55,899 bases of DNA from Ruminiclostridium sp. (GTDB lineage Bacteria > Bacillota > Clostridia > Oscillospirales > Ruminococcaceae), in NCBI GenBank assembly GCA_017941355.1, contig JAGAWN010000176.1, forward strand, positions 1-55,899, in the 5' to 3' direction. Below, in pieces: positions 1-8,888 of this stretch. A model generated the notes under the pieces. It was not told the DNA's origin. It worked only from the letters and a program-made list of their open reading frames with translations, and searched no databases. Within the stretch, counting starts at the first letter, position 1, and every line of letters starts with the position of its first letter. The position numbers and the translations under genes are program-made.

Positions 1-109
1 AGAGAAAAAGAGCTATCCACTTTATGCCGCTTTGTATGCGCGCGTCCTGCGCGCTTTTGGCGGCAATACCACGGCTTCCTGCCGTGACCGTCTACTGCGT
101 CAAGTCTCC

Positions 110-180
110 TCACCGGGCGTGGTCTCCCCGGCGGCGGGGAGGTGTCGAGCTTGCGAGACAGAGGGGCTGACCGACAGACC
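110..180. repeat. Dispersed palindromic intergenic repeat, copy 1
   Basis: The 281 bases before metF contain no convincing gene. They hold a GC-rich segment with a hairpin (TCTCCCC at 123-129 against GGGGAGG at 136-142), a small second hairpin, and a 20-base core at 161-180 (GAGGGGCTGACCGACAGACC). The same 20 bases occur in inverse orientation at 17109-17128, again followed by the CGGGGAGGTG block (135-144 here, complement at 17141-17150). Such elements resemble short nonautonomous intergenic repeats. The function is unknown. I saw no SAM riboswitch or T-box fold in this leader. Confidence 0.7.
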
Positions 181-281
181 AGCCCGCTTTCGGAGCCTTT
201 CCTTGTATTCGACACGCCTATCTCATTTTCTCTTTTCAAAGCGGTTTTTAGAGGTACCCTAAAATATCGAAAGGAAACAAC

Positions 282-1151
282 ATGAAGATTTCGGAATTAT
301 TCAAAAGCGGCAAGCCCGTGCTTTCGTTCGAGGTTTTCCCGCCAAAAAAGACCAGCGGAGTAGAGACTATAACCGCTGCCGTTGATGAGCTTGCGGAGCT
401 GAGACCCGCCTACATCAGCGTGACCTACGGTGCGGGCGGCAACACTGCCAACACATTTACCCGCGACATCGCGGCGCACATCAAGAACGACTGCGGCATC
501 GAGTCTATGGCGCACATAACCTGCGTGAACAACTCGAAGGAGGAAGTCCTCACGGTCATGGACAGCTTTGCCGAAGCCGGTATCGAGAACATACTCGCCC
601 TGCGCGGAGACATAAACCCGAATGTCCCGCCCAAGACCGACTTTAAGCACGCAAGTGAGCTCATAACCTTTATCCGCTCGCACTCAAAGTACGACAACAT
701 CGGTATTTCCGGTGCCTGCTATCCCGAGGGTCACACCGAATCCGACAGCCTTGTCGATGACATTCTCAATCTCCGCAAAAAGGTTGAAGCCGGAGCCGAG
801 GAGCTTATCTCCCAGCTTTTCTTCGACAACGAATTTTTCTACGGATTCTGCGAGAAAGCAAAGATCGCCGGCATCAATGTCCCGATATCCGCAGGTATCA
901 TGCCTGTTACCAGCAAGTCCCAGATAGAGCGCATGGTCACCATGTGCGGGGCAAGCCTGCCGCAGAAGTTCGTGCGCATGGTGACTAAGTACGAAGCCCG
1001 TCCGGAAGCGCTGATCGACGCGGGTATCGCCTACGCCGCCGACCAGATCGCGGATCTGCTTTCGAGCGGCGTTGACGGGATACACCTCTACACAATGAAC
1101 AATCCGTATGTCGCACGCAAGATCGTTGACATGATCGGAAAGCTGCTGTAA
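282..1151 (+). CDS. metF: Methylenetetrahydrofolate reductase (MetF)
   Basis: This 289-residue protein is a full-length MTHFR-family TIM barrel that reduces 5,10-methylene-THF to 5-methyl-THF using FAD, supplying the methyl donor for MetH. The N-terminus (VLSFEVFPPKK) carries the family Glu-Phe-(Phe/Val)-Pro-Pro signature, followed by the conserved SVTYGAGG and NILALRGD segments and GACYPEGH. The length matches other bacterial MetF proteins. The start is supported by GAAAGG about 9 bases upstream. The stop overlaps the ATG of the MetH reactivation protein by one base (TAATG), so the two are translationally coupled and head a methionine operon. Confidence 0.95.
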   Translation: MKISELFKSGKPVLSFEVFPPKKTSGVETITAAVDELAELRPAYISVTYGAGGNTANTFTRDIAAHIKNDCGIESMAHITCVNNSKEEVLTVMDSFAEAGIENILALRGDINPNVPPKTDFKHASELITFIRSHSKYDNIGISGACYPEGHTESDSLVDDILNLRKKVEAGAEELISQLFFDNEFFYGFCEKAKIAGINVPISAGIMPVTSKSQIERMVTMCGASLPQKFVRMVTKYEARPEALIDAGIAYAADQIADLLSSGVDGIHLYTMNNPYVARKIVDMIGKLL

Positions 1152-1780
1152 TGGACGTAAAAAAAGAAGCACTGCGGTATCTCGGATATCGCGGGCATGA
1201 GCCGGACGCGGGTACTGCGGAACTGCTCGAACGCGGGTACAGCGAACTCAAAGCCTCGGTATCTCCCCACAGCTGCGTGAAACTTATCAGTAAAGCAGAT
1301 GCGGACGCGCTGCTGATCGGGGCTGACATAGAAAAACACCTTGCGGACAGCCAGCGCGTCATCTTTTTCGCGGCAACTCTCGGCAGCGGCGCGGACAGGG
1401 TGATACGCACCGCCGAGATACGCAACATGGCGTATGCGCTTGTTCTCGACGCGCTTGCGAGCGCAATGACCGAGGAGTACTGCGACAGCCTCGAACAGCA
1501 GTTAAAGGAGCAGTACGGCGGGCATTTCACATGGCGGTTCAGTCCGGGCTACGGCGACTATCCGATAGAGGTGCAGCCCGACATTATCCGCTTTCTAAAC
1601 GCGGAAAAGCTCATCGGACTGACTGTGACCGAGAGCAATATCCTGATTCCCCGCAAATCGGTGACTGCCGTTATCGGCATTTCCGAGCATGAACAGAGCA
1701 AGGGAGTGCGGGGCTGCGCGACCTGCAATATGCGGGAGAACTGCGCGTTCCGCAGAGACGGGCAGACCTGTCGTGAATAA
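1151..1780 (+). CDS. MetH activation-domain protein (stand-alone cobalamin reactivation)
   Basis: This 209-residue protein corresponds to the C-terminal vitamin B12-dependent methionine synthase activation domain (AdoMet-binding reactivation domain) as a separate polypeptide. The key motif is RFSPGYGDYP near residue 138, equivalent to the RxSPGYxxxP AdoMet-binding motif of E. coli MetH. A C-terminal cluster (CATCNMRENCAF) is typical of the clostridial stand-alone form. It should reductively remethylate cob(II)alamin on the MetH encoded at 2202-4568, which ends at the cobalamin domain. It overlaps metF by one base, and the small LRR gene follows 12 bases downstream. Family assignment is strong; the partnership is inferred from the complementary domain contents. 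Confidence 0.88.
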   Translation: MDVKKEALRYLGYRGHEPDAGTAELLERGYSELKASVSPHSCVKLISKADADALLIGADIEKHLADSQRVIFFAATLGSGADRVIRTAEIRNMAYALVLDALASAMTEEYCDSLEQQLKEQYGGHFTWRFSPGYGDYPIEVQPDIIRFLNAEKLIGLTVTESNILIPRKSVTAVIGISEHEQSKGVRGCATCNMRENCAFRRDGQTCRE

Positions 1781-1792
1781 GGAGAAGCGGCA

Positions 1793-2200
1793 ATGACAGA
1801 TACAACAATTCTTGACGGGGTCACATTCACCGCCGATATGAAAACGCTTGTTTGTTATCCCCGGGAAAAGACGGACACACTTTACCGGGTTCCCGACGGA
1901 GTGGAGGAAATAGGGGAAGAAGCTTTCCTTAACTACGATCTCCGGACTCTTGTACTTCCGTCGGGGCTTAAAGAAACAGCGCAGTACGCTTTTTTCTGTC
2001 CGGTTCTCGAAACGCTGTATATTCCCGCTTCGCTGGAAAGAGTATGTCTGAAAGCGTTCGCAAACTGCGGTTCGCTCAAAAACATATATTTTGAGGGAAT
2101 GCGGGAGAAATGGAACGGAATATTCATTGCCGATTGCAATTCAACATTTGAAAAGGCTGAAAAGAGTTTTGGCAGAATATATGAAAGAAAGGGTCTGTAA
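1793..2200 (+). CDS. Small leucine-rich-repeat (BspA/LRR_5-like) protein
   Basis: This 135-residue protein has no signal peptide or membrane segment. After an N-terminal strand region (LDGVTFTADMKTLVCYP) it has about three LRR_5-type repeats with the pattern xIGEEAFxxxxLRTLVLPxxL, LxTLYIPxxLxxVxxxAFxxC and LKNIYFEG. LRR_5 proteins usually mediate protein-protein contact and are often secreted, but this one appears cytosolic. GGAGAAG lies 7 bases upstream of the ATG. The gene sits between two metH parts: 12 bases after the activation-domain gene and one base before the TTG start of metH. A role in the methionine synthase complex is possible from position only. Confidence 0.75.
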   Translation: MTDTTILDGVTFTADMKTLVCYPREKTDTLYRVPDGVEEIGEEAFLNYDLRTLVLPSGLKETAQYAFFCPVLETLYIPASLERVCLKAFANCGSLKNIYFEGMREKWNGIFIADCNSTFEKAEKSFGRIYERKGL

Positions 2201-2201
2201 A

Positions 2202-4568
2202 TTGAACAACAAGATAAAAAAACTGCTTGAAAAAGATTGTGTTATTCTCGACGGCGGTTTCGGTACAGAACTGCAAAAGCGCGGAATGAAGCCCGGCGAG
2301 ACCTCAGAGATAATGAACTTTGTACGTCCGGACGATGTTGAAGCTATCCACCGTTCGTACATCGAAGCCGGTGCGAACATCATCAATGCCAACACGTTCG
2401 GTGCGAACCGTCTGAAGCTTGCAAGAACGGAGTACACCACCGCCGATGTGGTGAAGAAAGCTCTCGGTATCGCGCGGAAGGCAGCCGAGGGAACAGACAC
2501 TCTTGTCGCCCTCGATATCGGCCCCACGGGACAGCTTCTGGAGCCTGCGGGGACTCTCGCCTTTGAGGACGCGTACGATATTTTCAAAGAGATAATCGAA
2601 GCGGGGCGCGACCTCGCGGATCTTGTGATGATCGAGACAATGACAGACCTGTATGAGATCAAGGCGGCTTTGCTGGCGGCAAAGGAGAACTGCGACCTGC
2701 CGGTGTTCACGTTCATGTCGTTCGAGAAGAACGGACGCACCTTCACGGGAACACTGCCCTCCGCCGCGGCACTGACGCTGACAGGTCTCGGCTCGGACGC
2801 GATAGGCGTGAACTGTTCGCTTGCACCTGACGAGCTTTACGGCATTGTCGGCGAGATAATGCGCTATACCGATCTTCCCGTCATGGTCAAAGCAAATGCG
2901 GGACTTCCCGACCCGGCGACCGGTGCGTACAGCGTTTCGGCGGAGCAGTATGTCTCGGACTGCATAAAATACACGGAAATGGGCGTGCAGGTATATGGCG
3001 GCTGCTGCGGCACCACGCCGGAATATATCGCGGGACTGCGGGAAATGCTGAAAGCGCATACTCCCGTACTTCGCGGGAAGCGCGGTAACGTTTCCTCGGT
3101 GTGCAGCTACAGCCGCACGGTGGACATCACCTGCCCGAAGATCATCGGCGAGCGCATCAACCCGACGGGCAAGAAGCTGTTCAAGGAAGCTCTCAAAAAC
3201 AACGATATCAACTACATTCTCAATCAGGCGCTTGAGCAGGTATCTGCGGGCGCGGACATTCTCGATGTGAATGTGGGACTTCCGGAGATAGACGAGAAAG
3301 AGATGATGGTGCGGGTAGTCAAGGCTCTTCAGGGCATAACAGACCTGCCGCTTCAGATAGACAGCACCAAACCCGACGTCATCGAAGCGGCTCTGCGGGT
3401 ATATAACGGCAAGGCTATCGTGAACTCCGTCAACGGCGAGGAAGCTGTCATGGAGCGCATACTTCCGATAGTGAAGAAGTACGGCGCGGCGGTAGTGGGA
3501 CTCACCCTCGATGAGAACGGCATACCCCCGAAAGCCGAGCAGCGCGTTGAGATCGCCGAGCGTATAGCGAAGAAAGCCGAGAGTTACGGCATACCGCGTT
3601 CGGACGTGTTCATCGACTGCCTTACCCTCACGGTCAGCACCGAGCAGAAAGCGGTATATGAGACGCTCCGCGCGGTTCGCACGGTGAAGGAGAAGCTTGG
3701 ACTTCACACAGTCCTCGGCGTATCGAACATCTCATTCGGACTTCCGACACGCGAGCTTATAAACAGCACGTTCCTGTCAATGGCGATGGAGTGCGGACTT
3801 GATCTGCCGATAATCAATCCGAACATCACAGCGATGTCGGGGGCGGTGTTTGCGTATCGGGTGCTTGCCGCCCACGACGAGAATGCAGCGGAGTTCATCG
3901 AGCGCTACGGGCAGTCGGATGCTGCGAAGAAGCCCACTGTCCCGAAAGCCGAGGTAACTCTTGCCTACGCGATAGAAAAGGGGCTTGACAAGGACGCGGA
4001 AGCGCTTACGAAGCAAAAGCTCGAAGCCGGCGCAGACTCAATGGATATCATCAACAACGAGCTTATCCCGGCTCTCGACCGGGCGGGAGACGACTTCGGC
4101 AAGAACAAGATATTCCTTCCGCAGCTGATACTCTCCGCGAACGCGGCGCAGGCGTGCTTCGGCGCGATAAAGGCGGCAATGGCGGGACAGACTCAGATCA
4201 GCAAGGGAAAGATAGTTCTCGCAACGGTGAAGGGCGATATCCACGATATCGGAAAAAATATCGTAAAGACGCTGCTTGAAAACTACGGCTACACGGTCAT
4301 AGATCTCGGCAAGGACGTACCGGAGCAGAAAGTAGTCGATGCGGCGATCGAGCATGACGTAAAGCTTGTGGGACTGAGCGCGCTGATGACTACGACCCTC
4401 GGTGCTATGGAGCAGACGATAAAGCTGCTGCGCGAGAGCGGGCATGACTGCAAGGTGGTGGTCGGCGGTGCCGTACTCACACAGGATTACGCGGACGCTA
4501 TCGGTGCAGACTGCTATGCAAAGGACGCAAAGGACACCGTTGATTTTGCAAAGAAAATTCTCGGATAA
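2202..4568 (+). CDS. metH: Cobalamin-dependent methionine synthase, three-domain form
   Basis: This protein (about 788 residues) transfers a methyl group from methyl-THF to homocysteine through cobalamin. The order is homocysteine-binding barrel (VILDGGFGTELQKRG at the N-terminus, zinc cysteines in GVNCSLAP and GGCCGTT), pterin-binding barrel (GERINPTGKKLFKEAL), B12 cap helices, then a cobalamin-binding Rossmann domain with GDIHDIGKNIV (DxHxxG). It ends there, without the fourth activation domain found in E. coli MetH. An open frame extends upstream to 2091 inside the LRR gene. I prefer TTG at 2202 because AAAGGG lies about 10 bases upstream and homologues start near this point; ATG at 2181 is the alternative. 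Confidence 0.93.
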   Translation: MNNKIKKLLEKDCVILDGGFGTELQKRGMKPGETSEIMNFVRPDDVEAIHRSYIEAGANIINANTFGANRLKLARTEYTTADVVKKALGIARKAAEGTDTLVALDIGPTGQLLEPAGTLAFEDAYDIFKEIIEAGRDLADLVMIETMTDLYEIKAALLAAKENCDLPVFTFMSFEKNGRTFTGTLPSAAALTLTGLGSDAIGVNCSLAPDELYGIVGEIMRYTDLPVMVKANAGLPDPATGAYSVSAEQYVSDCIKYTEMGVQVYGGCCGTTPEYIAGLREMLKAHTPVLRGKRGNVSSVCSYSRTVDITCPKIIGERINPTGKKLFKEALKNNDINYILNQALEQVSAGADILDVNVGLPEIDEKEMMVRVVKALQGITDLPLQIDSTKPDVIEAALRVYNGKAIVNSVNGEEAVMERILPIVKKYGAAVVGLTLDENGIPPKAEQRVEIAERIAKKAESYGIPRSDVFIDCLTLTVSTEQKAVYETLRAVRTVKEKLGLHTVLGVSNISFGLPTRELINSTFLSMAMECGLDLPIINPNITAMSGAVFAYRVLAAHDENAAEFIERYGQSDAAKKPTVPKAEVTLAYAIEKGLDKDAEALTKQKLEAGADSMDIINNELIPALDRAGDDFGKNKIFLPQLILSANAAQACFGAIKAAMAGQTQISKGKIVLATVKGDIHDIGKNIVKTLLENYGYTVIDLGKDVPEQKVVDAAIEHDVKLVGLSALMTTTLGAMEQTIKLLRESGHDCKVVVGGAVLTQDYADAIGADCYAKDAKDTVDFAKKILG

Positions 4569-4631
4569 ACACTTATTTCCGACTGTGGATACCGCTCAGA
4601 CAGAGCAGTACCTCAGCCGGATCCGGTAAAC

Positions 4632-4672
4632 AAAACAACCGCTGAGGCATTTCGCCTCAGCGGTTGTTTTTA
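4632..4672. terminator. Bidirectional rho-independent terminator
   Basis: A 17-bp perfect stem (4632-4648 with 4654-4670) and a 5-base ATTTC loop are flanked by AAAACAA on the left and a TTGTTTTTAT run on the right. It lies between the convergent metH and surface-protein genes and can end transcription from both sides. Confidence 0.92.
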
Positions 4673-4693
4673 TGTTATTGTGTATTCAGACTA

Positions 4694-7540
4694 TTACTTT
4701 TCATCTTTGTTGGAGTCGTCGTCCTTGCCGGCTGCGTTCTTCTTTTTCTTGTTGATAATAACGCCTGCCGCAACACCGCCGCCTACCAGAGCCACGCCGC
4801 CTGCGATCGCTGCTACAAGACCGCCGTTGAATGTGGAGCCGTAGTATGAAGCCGATTCATCGTAAACCCAGTTAGCGTAGAGTGTTGTATCCGAGTAGAT
4901 CGGTGTGCTGAAATCGAAAGCAAAGAGTGCGTTGCTGTCCGAGCACCAGCCGCCGAACATATAGCCGTCCAGGTAGGGGGAACCGGGGTTGGAAACTGTG
5001 CTTCCGCTCTCGATCGTGACAGGTGCGATGTAGGAGCCGCCCATGGATTCAAAGTAAACTGTAACGTAAGTCACTGCAGGAACATCTTCTATCCAACCTG
5101 CGTAGAGGGTCATATCGGATGTGATGGAGGAATACTGGTTGAAGCGTGATGTCAGAGAGGAGTTGGTGTACCAGTCATCGAAGATATAACCGGGTCTCTC
5201 GAGGTAAGGAAGCATATCTATCTGATCGCCTGCCATTACATACTGGTCAGCAACACTGCCTGCACCGTTGGTCTGGAATCTTACTGTGTAGTATGTGGGA
5301 GCGTTCTCAAACCAGCCTGCGTAGAGAGTCATGTCGGAATAAACGCTGTCGCTGAAATCGAACAGGATGCTGCAGCCGGGATCGGTGTACCAACCGATGA
5401 ACTCGTAGCCGCTGCGTGTAGGAGCTGAGGGATAGTTGATTCTCTTGCCGTATTCAACTGTTGTGGAGGAAACTCTTGTTCCGCCCATAGAGTCAAAAGA
5501 GATCGTGCAGTACTGGGTTTCCTGCTTTACCCACTTAGCGTACAGGTAAAGGTCGGAAGTTACAGCTGTGTTGAATTCATACTCATATCTGTAGTTTGAA
5601 TCTGTGAACCAGCCGTAGAAGTCATAACCGCTGCGGATCGGAACATCAGGGTAGCTTACTCTTGTGCCGTTCGATACTGTTATAGGAGAAACGTAGGAAC
5701 CGCCCATGGAATCGAAGTAGATAGTGCAGTTGGCGTTTGAAGTCCAGCCTGCGTACAGGGTGATGTCGGAGTAGAGAGGTTCGCTGATATTGAAGAGCTG
5801 AGTGCAGTTTCTGTCAGTGTACCAGCCTGCGAACTCGTATCCTGCTCTTGTGGGAGCCTCGGAAGCGCCTGCGGGCTGACCGATAGTTACTGTTCTGGAA
5901 TTAACGGTAGAACCGCCCATCGAATTGTAAGAGATCGTGTAGAAGTCGCCTATCCAGTATGCGTACAGTGTGATATCGGAGTTTATAACTGTGCGTCCGT
6001 CATAGAAGTAGTTGTTGAAGTTTCTGTCGGTGTACCAGCCGCCGAATACATATCCTCTTCTTGTGGGAGTAGGAGTTGTGATCGTGGAGCCTGCATTTAC
6101 TCTCATGGAGGAAACGCTGGAGCCGCCGTTGCTGTTGAATGTTACAGTGTAGGAAGAAACCGAAGCTGTAGGAATAAGTGTCTTGCCGTCAATGTTGGAA
6201 GATGTTGCGGCAACGTTTGTACCCTTCTGATAGAGTGTCTTTGTGAAAGAAACGGAACCTCTGTAGGAAGAAGCATAAATGGAGTCGCTGTTGTTGGTGT
6301 AACCCAGAGTAATGGAGGAGTTGGAGGAGCTGTTGCCGCTTCCTATACCAGCCGCATTGCTGCCGCCTGTCGCGTTGATGTTACCGCCGGTGATCCTTAT
6401 ATCGGAGCCGTTGTCGCTGTAACCGCTTCCTATACCAGCCGCATTGCGTCCGCCGTTTGCTGTTACCTTACCGCCTGTGATGTTGATAACGGCATTGCTT
6501 CCGCCTATACCTGCCGCGTTGCGTCCGCCGTTTGCGTAAACGGTACCGCTCTTGATGATTATCTCACCTGCTCTTGCTCCGTTTTCGGAACCGATACCCG
6601 CGTTGTTGTCGTCGGCAGAGAATGAAGTTCCGTTTGTTGTACCTGCGTAAAGCTTACCGGTACCGGAAACCACAAGGGAGCTGCCTCTGTTTACTGTGAT
6701 ACCCTCGTCTGCTCTGAGAGTACCGTTGCTTCCGAGGAAGAGATCAACGTCACCCTCTACGGTGATACGGTTTGCTACTGTAACACCGTTCATGACTGCG
6801 TAAGCGCCGTCTGTGAGGTATGTGGTGTTCTTGTCGATAGTGTTTACAGCGGAGAGTGTAGCACCCTTGATGTCTGTGGAAGAGATCTTGCCGTCGAAGA
6901 TCGTTCCGTTCGATCTGTTTGCGAGAGCCTTGTCTGCATAAACAGCGCCGCTGTAGGAGTTAGCGTATATTGTGTCCCAGGAGTTGGACCAGCCGAGGTT
7001 GATCGACTTACCGAGAACGCCGATAGCGCCCGAACCTCCCTTGACGTAGATGTTGCCGCCGCAGAGGTTGATGAACGCGCCGTCGCCGCCTATACCGCAG
7101 TAGCCGTCAGACGCTGTGGAGTTGGAGCCGTTTGTTGTACCTGCGTACAGGGAGCCTGTGCCGCCGTCCTGTGTGTAAACGGTGAACTCAACGCCGCTTG
7201 CTACGTTGATACCTGCTTTTGCAACAAGCTTGCTTCCGTCGGTGATGATTATGTAAGAATCATCGGTGACCTTGATGCGGGAGTCGATCGTTACATTGCC
7301 GTCAACTACATAGTAACCGCCGGTGAGCTTCTTGGTGCTCGATGTCATCAGTGTGTAGTCGCTTGTTTTCTTTACGGAGCCGGCATCGTTTATGTAGGTA
7401 ACGCTTGTTGCCGCACTTGCAGTCACGCTGAGCTGAGGCATGAACTGAAAACCTGTGTTGGTAACCGCTGTAGCTCCTGCGCACATTACCGCAGCTGCAA
7501 CCGCAGCCAGATGTGCAATTCTCTTTTTGGTAGTAGTCAT
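4694..7540 (-). CDS. Secreted/surface protein with duplicated Gly-rich domain and six InlB-type (Flg_new) repeats
   Basis: This 948-residue protein starts with a Sec signal peptide (Lys/Arg-rich start, hydrophobic AHLAAVAAAVMCAGATA, cleavage near VTASA). Residues about 45-460 form two diverged copies of a roughly 200-residue domain. Both share LYAGTTNG, an IGG/IGS Gly-rich stretch and a DSIYA-type segment, and the second contains several NGGRNAAGIG-like repeats. Residues about 464-880 hold six InlB B-type repeats of 65-70 residues, each with GG near the start, GYxFxGWYTD in the middle and SDxTLYAxW at the end. A membrane helix and a Lys-rich tail finish the protein; there is no LPXTG motif. 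Start 7540 is chosen because GAAAGGAAA precedes it. Adhesion or glycan binding is inferred. Confidence 0.85.
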   Translation of the reverse strand: MTTTKKRIAHLAAVAAAVMCAGATAVTNTGFQFMPQLSVTASAATSVTYINDAGSVKKTSDYTLMTSSTKKLTGGYYVVDGNVTIDSRIKVTDDSYIIITDGSKLVAKAGINVASGVEFTVYTQDGGTGSLYAGTTNGSNSTASDGYCGIGGDGAFINLCGGNIYVKGGSGAIGVLGKSINLGWSNSWDTIYANSYSGAVYADKALANRSNGTIFDGKISSTDIKGATLSAVNTIDKNTTYLTDGAYAVMNGVTVANRITVEGDVDLFLGSNGTLRADEGITVNRGSSLVVSGTGKLYAGTTNGTSFSADDNNAGIGSENGARAGEIIIKSGTVYANGGRNAAGIGGSNAVINITGGKVTANGGRNAAGIGSGYSDNGSDIRITGGNINATGGSNAAGIGSGNSSSNSSITLGYTNNSDSIYASSYRGSVSFTKTLYQKGTNVAATSSNIDGKTLIPTASVSSYTVTFNSNGGSSVSSMRVNAGSTITTPTPTRRGYVFGGWYTDRNFNNYFYDGRTVINSDITLYAYWIGDFYTISYNSMGGSTVNSRTVTIGQPAGASEAPTRAGYEFAGWYTDRNCTQLFNISEPLYSDITLYAGWTSNANCTIYFDSMGGSYVSPITVSNGTRVSYPDVPIRSGYDFYGWFTDSNYRYEYEFNTAVTSDLYLYAKWVKQETQYCTISFDSMGGTRVSSTTVEYGKRINYPSAPTRSGYEFIGWYTDPGCSILFDFSDSVYSDMTLYAGWFENAPTYYTVRFQTNGAGSVADQYVMAGDQIDMLPYLERPGYIFDDWYTNSSLTSRFNQYSSITSDMTLYAGWIEDVPAVTYVTVYFESMGGSYIAPVTIESGSTVSNPGSPYLDGYMFGGWCSDSNALFAFDFSTPIYSDTTLYANWVYDESASYYGSTFNGGLVAAIAGGVALVGGGVAAGVIINKKKKNAAGKDDDSNKDEK

Positions 7541-7612
7541 AATAGATTTCCTTTCTGAATACATTTTACATAACAGCTTTTGAGTCTTCACTCATTTGCC
7601 CTTTCACCTTAA

Positions 7613-7900
7613 TAAGCAGACTTTGCTGTCCTTGCGTTGCGCTTTCCGGAAAAATTTTTTCCGTTTTCAGGATCCGGGGTTCCGGCTTTTTTGCCTTACA
7701 CCCTTATAAGCAGGATTTATTTTCCTGCGTTGCGTTTTTCCGAAAACTTTTTTCGGAACTTTTCTTTCGGGTGTCCGTTTTTTGCCTTACACCCCAATAA
7801 GCAGGATTTATTTTCCATGCGTTGCGTTTTTCCGAAAACTTTTTTCGGATTTTTTCTTTCGGGTGTCCGGTGTTTTGCCCTACACCATTATAAGCATGAT
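7613..7900. repeat. Tandem ~92-bp repeat array in the surface-protein leader
   Basis: The 674-base gap between 7541 and 8214 contains an imperfect tandem array whose units begin with TAAGCA at 7613, 7707, 7798 and 7891, giving periods of 94, 91 and 93 bases. The last unit is partial. Each full unit carries the same potential hairpins: CAGGA/TCCTG, TTCCGAAAA/TTTTCGGAA and ACACCC/GGGTGT. The array is 70-350 bases upstream of the minus-strand surface-protein start. An open frame through it (7637-7993) is compositionally poor and has no ribosome-binding site. The array could be a structured leader, a repeat of small-RNA type or a slippage-prone region. Confidence 0.8.
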
Positions 7901-8089
7901 CTGTTATCTTTACGCCGAGCTTTCCGTAAACAGTCAGAAATCTTTACGGATTGCCTAACCATGCACTTTATCTATTATACAATTATATTTTAGCATTGTC
8001 AATAAATAAATTACCAGTATTTTTTACCAATTTGACAGTGTTTTTAAACATATTATTTAAAAGTACCCCTTTAAATCCCTTTCCGGTGA

Positions 8090-8118
8090 TTGACAACGGG
8101 GGCTTTTTGTATTATAAT
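8090..8118 (+). promoter_or_regulatory. Consensus sigmaA promoter for the HATPase/STAS/ABC cluster
   Basis: TTGACA at 8090-8095 and TATAAT at 8113-8118 are separated by exactly 17 bases, a perfect vegetative consensus. The transcript would start near 8125 and give a leader of about 90 bases before the ATG at 8215. Confidence 0.88.
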
Positions 8119-8214
8119 ATATCATATCAGTATTTTCACAAATGATATATTTCAAGGTTCTCTCAGCCGTCGGGGGCTTTGATCCCGGCAAATACAAAAT
8201 GGAAGGAAAACTGT

Positions 8215-8829
8215 ATGAAAACCGACGTTTACAAGTTTGAAAGAAGCGTTGACGATATTGACAACATAGTCAGCATCGTTGAAAAAACAGCAGCCTACAA
8301 CAGTCTCGATACAATGCAGACTCTTCGCCTTACACTGCTCTCGGAGGAACTTGTGGAACTTCTTCCGAATCTGCTCATCTGCGGCGAGGGATCGTTCTGG
8401 ATCGAAAACAAGGGCATGAACTTTGAGATCCACGCGGCAGTCCGCGCAGACGACCTTCTCTCCGGCAAGGAGCGCAAGGAGATACTCTCCGTGTCCACCT
8501 CCGGCAAAAACGCAGCGGCTGTGGGAATAGTAAGCAAAATAAAGATCGCGGCCGAGACAATGTTCGCAAACTACGCCCTCTCCGTCGGAACTGCGGGCGA
8601 CGTCGAACTGGAATACGACGAGAACAGCGACTTCACACAACTCGGAATGTTCGAGGATCCAATAGGCTATTCAAACGAATGGTCACTGGTAAACTATAAA
8701 AAGAAGATCAAGAATGATACACCGGCATGGGACGAACTTGAAAAGTCGATCATCGCCAATATGGCGGACGATGTCGTTGTCGGGATCAAAGACAGCAAGG
8801 TTGAGATCACGATAAAGAAAAAACTCTGA
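8215..8829 (+). CDS. Degenerate HATPase-like (anti-sigma/RsbW-type?) protein
   Basis: This 204-residue soluble protein has no signal peptide or membrane segment. Its first half resembles an anti-sigma-factor type HATPase: the helix LTLLSEELVELLPNLL matches the N-box layout (Glu and Asn), followed by a beta segment. I cannot find a clear DxGxG G1 box, so ATP binding is doubtful. The last 60 residues are a Lys-rich extension. The next gene is a STAS-domain protein, the usual partner of RsbW/SpoIIAB kinases, which supports a partner-switching role. GGAAGG precedes the ATG; an in-frame TTG at 8179 is less likely. I do not recognise a named family, and the call is an inference. Confidence 0.55.
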   Translation: MKTDVYKFERSVDDIDNIVSIVEKTAAYNSLDTMQTLRLTLLSEELVELLPNLLICGEGSFWIENKGMNFEIHAAVRADDLLSGKERKEILSVSTSGKNAAAVGIVSKIKIAAETMFANYALSVGTAGDVELEYDENSDFTQLGMFEDPIGYSNEWSLVNYKKKIKNDTPAWDELEKSIIANMADDVVVGIKDSKVEITIKKKL

Positions 8830-8888
8830 TAACTCAAACGGTAAAACAAGGGCAAAGCCCGTAAAACATAAAAGGAGATCATTACAAA

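Noticed and set aside
32..262. Open frame of 76 codons before metF
   Set aside because: It lies in the GC-rich repeat, has Arg/Ser-rich random composition and no ribosome-binding site.
1..281. Possible SAM riboswitch or T-box before metF
   Set aside because: I saw no conserved core of either family; only a repeat and a normal ribosome-binding site.
7637..7993. Open frame of 118 codons over the tandem array
   Set aside because: The protein is a Phe-rich product of the repeat, and the unit periods are not multiples of three; no start signal.
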